A stretch of DNA of 44,230 bases, taken from the NCBI GenBank assembly GCA_017474125.1, contig JAFVIF010000003.1:1-44230 (forward strand). The letters run 5' to 3'. Of this stretch, positions 1 to 7,404 are shown piece after piece (the stretch's first letter is position 1; each line of letters begins with the position of its first letter). Source of the stretch: Clostridia bacterium. Its GTDB lineage: Bacteria > Bacillota > Clostridia > Oscillospirales > Acutalibacteraceae. Under the pieces are notes generated by a model. It did no database searches. It saw only the letters and a list, made by a program, of their open reading frames with translations, and had not been told where the DNA came from. The position numbers and the translations under genes are program-made.

Positions 1-20
1 CCGTAAAGGAGTGAGCATAA

Positions 21-605
21 ATGGATACATACGTAACCGGTATAACAATAAAAACTTTACGAGAGAAAAAAGGACTCACCCAAACAGAACTTGCAGAGGT
101 TCTTGGTGTGAGCAGTAAAGCAGTATCCAAATGGGAAACCGCAAAGGGTCTGCCCGATATTAGTTTGATCGAACCGCTTGCCAATGCTTTATCTGTTTCA
201 GTGATGGAACTTATAACCGGTGATACCGTTATCAATAAAAATATATCATCTAATATATTGCGCTCAAAGTTTTATGTTTGCCCCGTTTGTAATAATATTG
301 TCCGTTCGGTGGGAGATGCAGTTATAAGCTGCCACGGAATTACCTTGCCACCTCTTGAGGCGGAGGTATTGGACGAGAACCACCAAATAACTCTAGAAAA
401 AGTAGAAGACGAACACTTTATCACAGTTAATCACGATATGACAAAAGAGCATTATATTTCTTTTGTAGCCTATTTAACATCAGACAGAGTGCAATTCGTA
501 AAATTCTATCCCGAAGGCAATGCCGAAACACGATTAAACATTCGTGGCAGTGGGTATCTTTATATTTATTGTAACAAACACGGTTTAATGAAACAAAAAA
601 TATAA
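21..605 (+). CDS. XRE-family regulator fused to a desulfoferrodoxin-like domain
   Basis: Predicted cytoplasmic DNA-binding protein of 194 residues. Residues about 8-62 form a helix-turn-helix of the XRE/Cro type (RxxKGLTQTELAEVLGVS, then KAVSKWETAKGLPD). The C-terminal part resembles desulfoferrodoxin/superoxide reductase: a desulforedoxin-like knuckle with C87, C90 and C104 (the usual CC pair is C104-H105), then H138 and H144 six residues apart, and a C184-N-K-H187 motif, as in the iron centre II of superoxide reductases. The fourth centre-II histidine cannot be assigned with certainty (H132, H121 and H105 are candidates). I infer a regulator that senses iron, superoxide or redox state, or a reductase tethered to a DNA-binding domain. 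An AAAGGAG sequence eight bases before the ATG supports the start. It lies upstream of a second XRE gene that has its own promoter. Confidence 0.85.
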   Translation: MDTYVTGITIKTLREKKGLTQTELAEVLGVSSKAVSKWETAKGLPDISLIEPLANALSVSVMELITGDTVINKNISSNILRSKFYVCPVCNNIVRSVGDAVISCHGITLPPLEAEVLDENHQITLEKVEDEHFITVNHDMTKEHYISFVAYLTSDRVQFVKFYPEGNAETRLNIRGSGYLYIYCNKHGLMKQKI

Positions 606-660
606 ACGAGAGATTTTTATGATAAAATCGGCAACAGATGTAAATGTGACGGACGGTGTC

Positions 661-689
661 GTGACATATTAAACTGCAATTGATATAAT
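661..689 (+). promoter_or_regulatory. Sigma-A-type promoter of the second XRE gene
   Basis: A -35 box GTGACA (661-666), a 17-bp spacer and an extended -10 TGATATAAT (681-689) lie about 30 bp before the GTG start at 718. Five of six bases match the -35 consensus and the -10 is perfect. Confidence 0.65.
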
Positions 690-717
690 GAGAGCATAAA
701 AACAAGGAGGACACACC

Positions 718-1323
718 GTGACTTTTGGCGAAATAATAAAAAAACTCAGAACAGATAAAGGACTCACACAGGACGAACTGGCTGAAAAAATTTATGTTAC
801 GAGAACCGCAATCTCAAAGTGGGAGTCAGGTCGTGGGTTTCCGAACATAGAGTCATTGAAAGCTATATCAAAATATTTCTCCGTTTCTTTGGATGAGTTG
901 TTGTCCGGCGAAGAAATATTGGCGATTGCTGAAAATGATCACAAGCAAAAAGAAAGAACTCTCCGGGATCTGATTTTTGGTTTGCTTGACTGTGGTATGG
1001 CATTGCTAATGTTTTTACCTTTCTTCGGTCAAGAAGCGGATGGTGTTATAAGAGAGGTATCACTCATTGCTTTGAGTAATATTCAGACGTATTTAAAAAC
1101 TGCGTACATTGCTTTTGTAGCTATTATGATAGTTTTGGGCATTATAACTCTTGCTCTGCAAAACTGTCGTCAAAGGCTTTGGACTCAGAGCAAGAGCGTT
1201 TTGTCAATGGCGGTAAGTACCGTTGGCGTATGCCTTTTCATTATAAGTCAGCAGCCCTATGCGGCGGTATTTGTATTTGTCTTTTTGATTATTAAGGCTC
1301 TAATGTTGATAAAACGGCAATGA
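718..1323 (+). CDS. Membrane-anchored XRE-family transcriptional regulator
   Basis: A 201-residue protein starting with GTG, supported by AAGGAGG seven bases upstream. Residues about 4-62 are an XRE helix-turn-helix (KGLTQDELAEKIYVTRTAISKWESG is split across two helices). The rest, from about residue 85, holds about four hydrophobic segments typical of membrane helices (around LLDCGMALLMFLPFF, YIAFVAIMIVLGIITLAL, VLSMAVSTVGVCLFII and AAVFVFVFLIIKALML). Firmicutes carry many such HTH-plus-membrane regulators; ligands are mostly unknown. No partner gene is obvious. Confident on architecture, not on target. Confidence 0.85.
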   Translation: MTFGEIIKKLRTDKGLTQDELAEKIYVTRTAISKWESGRGFPNIESLKAISKYFSVSLDELLSGEEILAIAENDHKQKERTLRDLIFGLLDCGMALLMFLPFFGQEADGVIREVSLIALSNIQTYLKTAYIAFVAIMIVLGIITLALQNCRQRLWTQSKSVLSMAVSTVGVCLFIISQQPYAAVFVFVFLIIKALMLIKRQ

Positions 1324-1337
1324 TACGAAGCGTATCA
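1321..1337. repeat. Small perfect palindrome at a stop codon
   Basis: TGATACG-aag-CGTATCA gives a 7-bp perfect stem with a 3-base loop. It overlaps the TGA stop codon of the membrane XRE gene. No T-run follows, so it is a poor intrinsic terminator. Its form (short perfect stem, three-base loop) resembles the hairpins that make up the intergenic arrays near 39.4 kb and 43.7 kb. Confidence 0.5.
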
Positions 1338-1434
1338 TCGATGTGACAGCTAAATTCTTTCATTTTCCATTATCTTTCCCTAAACTTGTATTCAGGCGAA
1401 AGCCAAAATACAAACAAAAAGGATGGTAGAGAAA

Positions 1435-2097
1435 ATGAAAAGAATCAGAAAAAGCTTTATGGCTTCAATGTGTTTGCTTACAGCGTTTGTACTGTGGACG
1501 GTGGCAATTTGCTTTGTGGATGTGCGTGCGATTGGCCCGCAAGGTTCATCTGTGGGATTTGCCGGCATCAATGGTTTTATCCATAATCTGACGGGCGTGC
1601 ATTGGGGACTTTACACCATAACCGATTGGCTCGGACTTGTGCCGCTCTTTGTGTGCATGGGATTTGGCATACTTGGATTGGTGCAGTGGATCAAGCGAAA
1701 AAGTATTTGTAAGGCGGATCACGACATTCTTATTTTAGGTGGATTTTATATTATTACAATTGCCGCCTATTTGCTTTTCGAGAGCGTTGTAATCAATTAC
1801 AGGCCTGTGCTGATAGGAGGGATTTTGGAAGCATCCTATCCGTCTTCCACAACAATGCTCGTAATGAGCGTTATGCCAACGGCTATAATGCAGTTCGGTA
1901 ACCGCATAAAGAACAAGGTGCTCCGCAATATCATTGCTGTTGCAATCATCACGTTTATTGCCTTTATGGTAATTGGCAGACTTATTTGCGGTGTTCATTG
2001 GTTTACGGATATTGTGGGTGGAGCACTGCTCAGCGCAGGGCTTGTAATGATGTATTATTCTGTGAGTAGGAGATATTGTGATAAATTAGTAAAATAG
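1435..2097 (+). CDS. PAP2-family membrane phosphatase
   Basis: Integral membrane protein of about 220 residues with five or six hydrophobic segments. It carries the third PAP2 signature in exact spacing, R182-x5-H188-x3-D192 (GRLICGVHWFTDIVGG), which holds the catalytic His-Asp pair of the phosphatidic acid phosphatase/acid phosphatase superfamily. The second motif is a degenerate PSSTT near residue 136, where PSGH is usual. Likely substrate is a lipid phosphate or an undecaprenyl or other isoprenyl diphosphate; this cannot be told from sequence. I prefer the ATG at 1435 because AAAGGATGG lies about 8 bases before it, while the in-frame ATG at 1423 has its purine run directly adjacent. The missing canonical His in motif 2 is a caution about activity. 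Confidence 0.8.
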   Translation: MKRIRKSFMASMCLLTAFVLWTVAICFVDVRAIGPQGSSVGFAGINGFIHNLTGVHWGLYTITDWLGLVPLFVCMGFGILGLVQWIKRKSICKADHDILILGGFYIITIAAYLLFESVVINYRPVLIGGILEASYPSSTTMLVMSVMPTAIMQFGNRIKNKVLRNIIAVAIITFIAFMVIGRLICGVHWFTDIVGGALLSAGLVMMYYSVSRRYCDKLVK

Positions 2098-2109
2098 AAG
2101 GTAGACATT

Positions 2110-2313
2110 ATGGAATATCAAATTGTTCGCTTAATTGATAGGCCTGAAATGAAAGAGCAGATGGCAAAATGGTTTTGCGAAAAATGGAATGTACCGCTGC
2201 AGGCGTATTTGGATAGTATGGGCATTTTGTGCTTTCCTGCGTTCTCGCCAGAATTTGAACAAGCTTGTTTAAAATGCTTTTGGCATTTACATACAAACAA
2301 CGGTGTGGTATAA
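2110..2313 (+). pseudogene. GNAT acetyltransferase remnant (N-terminal fragment)
   Basis: The first 36 or so codons (MEYQIVRLIDRPEMKEQMAK, then WFCEKWNVPLQAYLDSM) resemble the start of a GNAT-family N-acetyltransferase subtype common in Clostridia, normally about 140-150 residues. After DSM, near position 2218, the similarity stops and the frame runs through unrelated sequence to a stop at 2313, so the acetyl-CoA binding core is absent. A good ribosome site (AAGGTAG) remains and the start is 12 bp after the PAP2 stop, so it probably was the second gene of that operon. I infer a deletion or rearrangement with its junction near 2218. Confidence 0.6.
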
Positions 2314-2354
2314 TAATTAAATAAAAGCATTAGCTTATGTTTTGGGAGGTAAAA

Positions 2355-3215
2355 ATGGCGGTATTCAATAGGAATAATAAATATTTTACAGACCAAAGCT
2401 GTTATATAACCAAAGCGACTCGCGGGGTAAATACTCCGTTGCACACTCACGATTTTCTTGAGATTGTTTACGTTTTCTCAGGAAACAGCCTGCACACCGT
2501 AAACGGTATGCAATACGCCGCTTCGGCAGGTGACCTGCTTTTTATCGACCTTGGCTGTACGCACAGCTTTACCTGCGGTAAGCGTTTTTCCTATGCCAAT
2601 ATAATACTGAAGCCCGAGTTTATAAGCAGGGAGCCGCAAGGCTTTAACAACGCTTTTTCATTGCTCCAGCTTGACGATTTTAAGGATTTAAGGCATGTGG
2701 TAGACCCGAGTAATCGCTTGGTGCACTTATCCCCCGAGGAAAGCGAGCTTTTTGAGGGCTTTATAAAGCTGGTATTATCCGAACAGAATGCGAATAACGG
2801 CGGTAAGGAGCTGCTGCTTCGCTCGGTATTTAACGCGTTGCTTATATTCACCTTTAGAAAAATGGCGTTGCCTATGAAGGAGGAGGGTGAAATAGGCGTA
2901 CAGCTTCTTGATTACCTTAAGGCTAACTGTACGCAGCGCTTAAGCCTTGAAAAAATTTCTGCAGATTGTCATTACAGTCCTGCCCATTTTTCACGCTTGT
3001 TTAAAAAATATACGGGTCAGACCTTTACGCAATACGTAACCTCCTGCAGATTGGACGTTGCTTGTAGGTTGCTTTGTGAAACCGAAATGAGCGTTGACGA
3101 AATATGCAGTGAGTCGGGCTTTACCAACAGAACGAAATTCTTTACTTCCTTTGAAGAAAAATTCGGCTGTACTCCTTTAAAATACAGAAAATCCATAAAA
3201 AATAATGTAGAGTAA
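2355..3215 (+). CDS. AraC-family transcriptional regulator
   Basis: A 286-residue protein. The N-terminal 150 residues look like an AraC-type cupin sensor (NTPLHTHDFLEIVYVFSGN and a jelly-roll GDLLFIDLG stretch). The C-terminal 100 residues are the double helix-turn-helix of AraC/XylS proteins (LSLEKISADCHYSPAHFSRL, then MSVDEICSESGFTNRTKFFT and FEEKFGCTPLKYRK). I use the ATG at 2355 since GGGAGG stands five bases before it; the upstream ATG at 2337 lacks such a site. Such regulators usually respond to a sugar and control neighbouring genes; the metallophosphoesterase and rhamnosidase downstream are plausible targets, but this is inference. Confidence 0.88.
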   Translation: MAVFNRNNKYFTDQSCYITKATRGVNTPLHTHDFLEIVYVFSGNSLHTVNGMQYAASAGDLLFIDLGCTHSFTCGKRFSYANIILKPEFISREPQGFNNAFSLLQLDDFKDLRHVVDPSNRLVHLSPEESELFEGFIKLVLSEQNANNGGKELLLRSVFNALLIFTFRKMALPMKEEGEIGVQLLDYLKANCTQRLSLEKISADCHYSPAHFSRLFKKYTGQTFTQYVTSCRLDVACRLLCETEMSVDEICSESGFTNRTKFFTSFEEKFGCTPLKYRKSIKNNVE

Positions 3216-3358
3216 AAAATCAGCCTCCATTTTATTGCTTTGACAATAATTCGAAGAGTGAGCAGTGGAAGGGCTTTGTGTTTAAAATCAGCGGTATAGG
3301 TGTTTCGGCGCAGTAAAAATAAGCGTATAACGGTCTTTAAATTTATGTATCGTTTTTC

Positions 3359-3387
3359 TTGCTATTTTTAAAAATTATGTATATAAT
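3359..3387 (+). promoter_or_regulatory. Promoter of the metallophosphoesterase gene
   Basis: TTGCTA (3359-3364), a 17-bp spacer and TATAAT (3382-3387) lie about 30 bp before the ATG at 3420. Only this signal was noted in the 204-bp gap after the AraC gene. Confidence 0.6.
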
Positions 3388-3419
3388 CTACTTGAATAGT
3401 TAGCAGAGGGAGTGTTTTT

Positions 3420-4607
3420 ATGAATGAGCTTGCCGAGTATTATAAAAGTCGTATTGGTGAATACTGGTTTGAAAACGGGTATCTTGATAAAAAAATAGCT
3501 TCTATCCCTAAGGGAAAAAGCTTTATTTTCCTTGCCGACCCGCACCGAAGGGAAGGCATAGGCAATTTAATGCGCAGTTCCGATATTATCGGTTATATTC
3601 GTGCTGTAAGCGACGTTAAAAAGGTTATTATCGGCGGTGATTTCCTTGGCAGAGAGCGTTTTACGCATCATGCAGTTTTCGAATTGGAAGACAATATGAG
3701 AAGCTTTTTGGACGTAGTCGGGGAAGATTTATTGGTTGTTATGGGCAACCACGATCTGAATACCGCCAACGTTCCCGTTGAGCTTTATAAGGAACATATC
3801 CTTCCATTTAGAGAGGTAGAACGTATTTTAATGTCTCATATGGACCGTGTTTGTGAAGACGTAAGCCAAAAAATAGCCTACCTTGGACTTAAAGGAGATG
3901 AAAGGGAAGAGCTTTTAAGCGCTTCTCGGCTTCATTTTTACATTGACGATAACGACCAAAAATTACGCTATATAATGCTTGATACCGGTGTCCCTCCAAT
4001 AGGCAACTGTGTAGCCGATAATTTTGGCGTTTCATATTACAATGAGCTGATTTTACAGTACGACTGGCTTTACGATACCTTGATGTCCACTCCAAAGGAC
4101 TACGACGTGGTGGTTTCTGCTCATCACTTTATATATCACGAAAAAAACGACGTATTCCCCGTCGTTTCCGAGCTTTGTAAAATGCTGTCTGCTTTCCGCG
4201 CTAAAGGTAAAGTCGTAGTGAATAACCTGAAGTCGGATAACGAGCAACTGACAAAATACTACGCCGCAGGTGAACACGAATATGATTTTAGTGCCTGCAG
4301 GGCTTCGGGCAAATTAGCCGTTTTAACGGCAGACGTTCATTGGGACGTACAGCGCTACTTATATTTTGACGAGAACGGCAGGTACGTATCAAAGCCCTAT
4401 GAGGGTGAAGTGCTTTCCGATACGGGCATTGTAGTAAACGTAACCCAAAGCGATGCTTTTGGCTGTACCTATTACGAGCAATGTTATAAAATGACAGCCG
4501 ACACCAATACCGAGCAGTGCTTTGATATCGTCACTATCTGTGATGACGGCAACGTGAGACTCACCCGAATCGGTGCAGGTATTGACCGTTTTGTTAAGGT
4601 AAAATAA
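3420..4607 (+). CDS. Calcineurin-like metallophosphoesterase
   Basis: A cytoplasmic 395-residue protein with the motif order of the dinuclear metallophosphoesterase superfamily: D40-P-H42 (FLADPHRR), GGDFLG near residue 77, GNHD near residue 109, AHHFIYH near residue 237, and a final TADVHW near residue 302 in place of the usual GHxH. These residues bind two metal ions and hydrolyse phosphoesters. The protein is longer than minimal members, with additional sequence between GNHD and the second half and a C-terminal beta-rich extension. No signal peptide, so it acts in the cytoplasm. GAGGGAGTG upstream supports the start. It has its own promoter and terminator, hence a single-gene unit. The substrate cannot be predicted. 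Confidence 0.8.
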   Translation: MNELAEYYKSRIGEYWFENGYLDKKIASIPKGKSFIFLADPHRREGIGNLMRSSDIIGYIRAVSDVKKVIIGGDFLGRERFTHHAVFELEDNMRSFLDVVGEDLLVVMGNHDLNTANVPVELYKEHILPFREVERILMSHMDRVCEDVSQKIAYLGLKGDEREELLSASRLHFYIDDNDQKLRYIMLDTGVPPIGNCVADNFGVSYYNELILQYDWLYDTLMSTPKDYDVVVSAHHFIYHEKNDVFPVVSELCKMLSAFRAKGKVVVNNLKSDNEQLTKYYAAGEHEYDFSACRASGKLAVLTADVHWDVQRYLYFDENGRYVSKPYEGEVLSDTGIVVNVTQSDAFGCTYYEQCYKMTADTNTEQCFDIVTICDDGNVRLTRIGAGIDRFVKVK

Positions 4608-4610
4608 TTA

Positions 4611-4640
4611 AAACCGAGTAAGCTTAGGCTTGCTCGGTTT
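4611..4640 (+). terminator. Intrinsic terminator after the metallophosphoesterase
   Basis: AAACCGAG and CTCGGTTT pair, followed inward by AAGC/GCTT around a TTAG loop. It starts 4 bp after the stop codon and is followed by CTTATT. Confidence 0.75.
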
Positions 4641-4648
4641 CTTATTAG

Positions 4649-4720
4649 TGGCTTTAGCCAGTTGAGGACGTTCCGTCCGAAACAAAAGAACCACCCGCTA
4701 TGCGGGTGCGCGTCGGTGGT
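4649..4720. repeat. Cluster of three small hairpins, REP/mobile-element-like
   Basis: Three perfect hairpins follow one another: TGGC-ttta-GCCA (4649-4660), GGACG-ttc-CGTCC (4666-4678) and CACCCGC-tat-GCGGGTG (4692-4708). The last can alternatively pair outward as ACCACC (4690-4695) with GGTGGT (4715-4720). GC content is far above the flanks. On the minus strand a TATAAT-like sequence lies just before the cluster. No coding potential. It looks like a dispersed non-coding element; a terminal piece of an IS200/IS605-type element is one possibility that I cannot test here. Confidence 0.5.
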
Positions 4721-4754
4721 TATACCAATTATATCATACTTTTTTTAAAAGTGC

Positions 4755-4782
4755 TAATGGTTTTGACAAACCATTATTGACA
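4755..4782 (+). promoter_or_regulatory. Operator-like palindrome and -35 region upstream of the rhamnosidase
   Basis: TAATGGTTT-tgac-AAACCATTA (4755-4776) is a perfect 9-bp inverted repeat. It embeds one TTGACA (4763-4768) and abuts a second TTGACA (4777-4782). A partial third half-site, TTATGGTTTTA, lies at about 4786-4796. A -10 box is weak (TATTTT at 4800-4805, 17 bp after the second -35). A protein bound to the palindrome would occlude the polymerase, which suggests repression. Confidence 0.5.
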
Positions 4783-4848
4783 ACGTTATGGTTTTATGAT
4801 ATTTTTTAAAAAATATAAATGATAAAGAAATTTATACGAGGTTTAGAA

Positions 4849-6972
4849 ATGTTTGAAAATGCAAAATGGATAACCAAAGATAACTACACTGTTTGGCAAC
4901 TTCCAAGCAAGGATGCGATGGGCCCTTGTCCGATGTTTGCTAAAAATTTCAATATAAAAAAGACGGTGAAAAGCGCAGTTCTAAACATTGTCGGTCTTGG
5001 GCAGGCGGTGTATTTTCTTAACGGAAAAAGACTTTACGACAGCGTTCGTCCGACACATCCTGCAAAATTTACCGAAACTGTTATTTATAATCAGTACGAC
5101 CTAAAGGAACTTTTGAAAATCGGTAAAAATCGTTTGGGAATAATTTTAGGACATATCGGATACAGCGATACTGATTTTATTTCATGGCGTTCTAATTGTA
5201 AGATGATAGCGCAACTTGACGTTGTTTACTTCGACGGGGAAAAGGAGGAAATTGTCAGCGATACTTCCTTTAAGGCGCACGATTCTAACGTTTTGTTCAG
5301 TCAAAGACTTTGTGGAGAAAAAATAGATGCTAACCTTTATGTAAATGGCTGGAATGAAGTGGAATTTGACGATAACGATTGGCAGAATTCTGTTATAACA
5401 AAGGCGCCTGGGGGGAGTATGCGTACCACAATTTGTCCTCCCATACGAGAAATAAAAGAACTTTCTGCAACCGAAATTTCCAAAAATCTTTTTGATTTTA
5501 AAGAAAATATCAGCGGTTTTGTAAGGGTTAAGGTCAAAGGCAAAAAATCGCAGGAAATAGAAGTGCTTTATGCCGAAAGACTGAATGAAACTAAAACTTC
5601 GGTTGACCAAGAGCTAATCGTATGTAACATTGGTCACTTTATGGCGCATAGAGACGTTTTTGTGCTTAGTGGAAATGAAGATGAATTTGAACAACTATTT
5701 GCATATCACGGATTTCGTTACGTAGAAATAAAAGGTGAATATGATGAAATAGAGATTACTGCCGTTTGTACTCATACCGATTTGGAAAGTCGCGCCCATT
5801 TTAGTTGCGATAACGAAATGATAAACGCTATACATAAAGCGACGGTTAAATCTATTTTAACAAACTGTCACGGCGTAATGGTTGACTGTCCGACGAGAGA
5901 ACAAAATCCGTGGACAGGCGACGGAATGTTAAGCAGTGAAGCGATAAATATAAACTTTGATGCTTACGGACTTTTTTATGAATGGATGCTTAAATTCAAG
6001 GATGAACAGTTAAATAGCGGTGGACTTCCTTGTCTTATTCCAATGAAAAATAATCTGTGGGAATATAATTTTGCAAATGGACCGGACTGGGACAGCGCTA
6101 TATTCTTTATTCCTTATTATACTTTTAAATATACGGGAAACAGAGAAATTGTGGATACTATGTGGGAAAATATGTGCAATTCCCTTAAGTATTTTAACAG
6201 TCTTACAGAAGGCTATCTTTTGAACTGTGGACTTGGTGATTGGGCAAGTGTAGGTGAGCAAACTGAAAAACAAATAACCGATACAACCTATTATAGATTA
6301 GACGCGCTTATGATGGCTGAAATGGCTGAAGCAACAGGCAGAGATGCTCGTCATTTTATTGACCTTTCTGAAAATATAAAAGAAGCGTTTAGAAACGAGT
6401 ACGTTAAAAACGGAAAATTTACGGTTATGCATCAAACGGCGCTGAGTTGTGCAATTTACGGAGGCTTTTTAACCGAAACGGAAAAGCAAACCGCTGTAAA
6501 CGACCTTATAGCTTTAATTAAAGAAAACGATTATCGCTTTATTTTAGGCGTTCACGGACTGTTTATGATATTTGATGCTCTAAGTGAAAATGGTGGTATA
6601 GAACCACTGTTTGATACGGTAGTAAATGCAAAATACGACGGATTTGCCAAAGCTATAGAAGAAGGTATTGATACCCTGACTGAATTTTTTGACAGAAGCT
6701 ACTCTTTAAATCATCACTTCAGAAGCAGTGTTGACGCGTGGTTCTTTAAACATCTTGCAGGTATTAAAATTGATGGTTTCGGTTTTGACAACGTTAAAAT
6801 AGAGCCTAAATTCGTAAAGAGAATAAATACTATTAATGCGACTTTGCACGGCATAAGCATTTCCTATAATGAAAATGAATTTTTGGTGGACTCTCCCTAT
6901 GATTTTACACTTGTTCTTAACGGAGTAACGCAAAAATTTGAAAAGGGAAGACATAATTTTAAAAGGCGTTAA
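4849..6972 (+). CDS. Alpha-L-rhamnosidase, glycoside hydrolase family 78
   Basis: A 707-residue cytoplasmic enzyme expected to remove terminal alpha-L-rhamnose from oligosaccharides or glycosides. N-terminal residues about 1-280 are beta-rich modules (FENAKWIT start, then a carbohydrate-binding-like fold with YFLNGKRLYDS). The catalytic (alpha/alpha)6 barrel follows, with the GH78 signature D346-C-P-T-R350-E-Q-N-P-W355-T-G-D358. The C-terminal beta domain ends near DFTLVLNGVTQKF. No signal peptide, so the substrate must be imported. The ATG at 4849 is chosen because ACGAGG stands seven bases upstream and the protein then starts with the usual FENAKW; an in-frame ATG at 4819 would add ten residues. 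Released rhamnose would yield lactaldehyde, the substrate of the FucO encoded at 28.8 kb. Confidence 0.85.
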   Translation: MFENAKWITKDNYTVWQLPSKDAMGPCPMFAKNFNIKKTVKSAVLNIVGLGQAVYFLNGKRLYDSVRPTHPAKFTETVIYNQYDLKELLKIGKNRLGIILGHIGYSDTDFISWRSNCKMIAQLDVVYFDGEKEEIVSDTSFKAHDSNVLFSQRLCGEKIDANLYVNGWNEVEFDDNDWQNSVITKAPGGSMRTTICPPIREIKELSATEISKNLFDFKENISGFVRVKVKGKKSQEIEVLYAERLNETKTSVDQELIVCNIGHFMAHRDVFVLSGNEDEFEQLFAYHGFRYVEIKGEYDEIEITAVCTHTDLESRAHFSCDNEMINAIHKATVKSILTNCHGVMVDCPTREQNPWTGDGMLSSEAININFDAYGLFYEWMLKFKDEQLNSGGLPCLIPMKNNLWEYNFANGPDWDSAIFFIPYYTFKYTGNREIVDTMWENMCNSLKYFNSLTEGYLLNCGLGDWASVGEQTEKQITDTTYYRLDALMMAEMAEATGRDARHFIDLSENIKEAFRNEYVKNGKFTVMHQTALSCAIYGGFLTETEKQTAVNDLIALIKENDYRFILGVHGLFMIFDALSENGGIEPLFDTVVNAKYDGFAKAIEEGIDTLTEFFDRSYSLNHHFRSSVDAWFFKHLAGIKIDGFGFDNVKIEPKFVKRINTINATLHGISISYNENEFLVDSPYDFTLVLNGVTQKFEKGRHNFKRR

Positions 6973-6999
6973 ACACAGAAAAAGTTGATAATTTGAATT

Positions 7000-7028
7000 T
7001 CCCGAATTGTGATAATTCGGGATTTTTT
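7000..7028 (+). terminator. Intrinsic terminator after the rhamnosidase
   Basis: TCCCGAATT and AATTCGGGA form a 9-bp stem with a five-base loop, followed by TTTTTT. Confidence 0.85.
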
Positions 7029-7029
7029 C

Positions 7030-7059
7030 TTGACAAAAATATATACTTCGTGATATGAT
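7030..7059 (+). promoter_or_regulatory. Promoter of the padR operon
   Basis: TTGACA (7030-7035), an 18-bp spacer and an extended -10 TGATATGAT (7051-7059). It starts directly after the terminator T-run of the preceding gene. PadR proteins often repress their own promoter, so autoregulation here is likely, but no clear PadR box was picked out. Confidence 0.7.
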
Positions 7060-7083
7060 GTATTATGTGATGGGAGGTATTGT

Positions 7084-7404
7084 ATGGATACTCAAATTAA
7101 GCGAGGAATTCTGGACGTGTGTGTTTTGGCGGCCATTAAGAACGAGGATTCCTACGGCTATAAAATAATTAAGGACTTAAAGCCGTATATAGAGCTTTCC
7201 GAATCTACACTTTATACAATTTTAAAGCGCCTTGAAAATGCCGATATGCTGACCGTGCGTACCGCCGAGCATAACGGCAGGCTCAGAAAATATTACCGTA
7301 TAACCGAAAACGGCGCAAAAAGGCTTGAAGCCTTTAAAAGCGAATGGAAGGAAGTTATGCTGATATACGAATTTGTGTGTAAGGAGGAAAAAAACGGTGA
7401 CTAA
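7084..7404 (+). CDS. PadR-family transcriptional regulator
   Basis: A 106-residue winged-helix protein with the PadR core: IKRGILDVCVLAAIKNEDSY, GYKIIKDL, STLYTILKRLENADMLTVR and GRLRKYYRITENGAKRL. It binds DNA as a dimer and usually represses its own operon, often one encoding membrane or envelope-stress proteins. A GGGAGG site precedes the ATG. It is the first gene of a three-gene operon; its last eight bases overlap the next gene. PadR with DUF1700 and DUF4097 proteins is a recurring Firmicutes arrangement. Confidence 0.92.
   Translation: MDTQIKRGILDVCVLAAIKNEDSYGYKIIKDLKPYIELSESTLYTILKRLENADMLTVRTAEHNGRLRKYYRITENGAKRLEAFKSEWKEVMLIYEFVCKEEKNGD

Noticed and set aside
1386-1586. 66-codon frame overlapping the PAP2 gene start
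   Set aside because: It is out of frame with the PAP2 gene, has no motif, and the PAP2 frame has the catalytic signature.
7030-7075. PadR operator
   Set aside because: A candidate ATAC/GTAT inverted pair around the -10 box is too imperfect to call.
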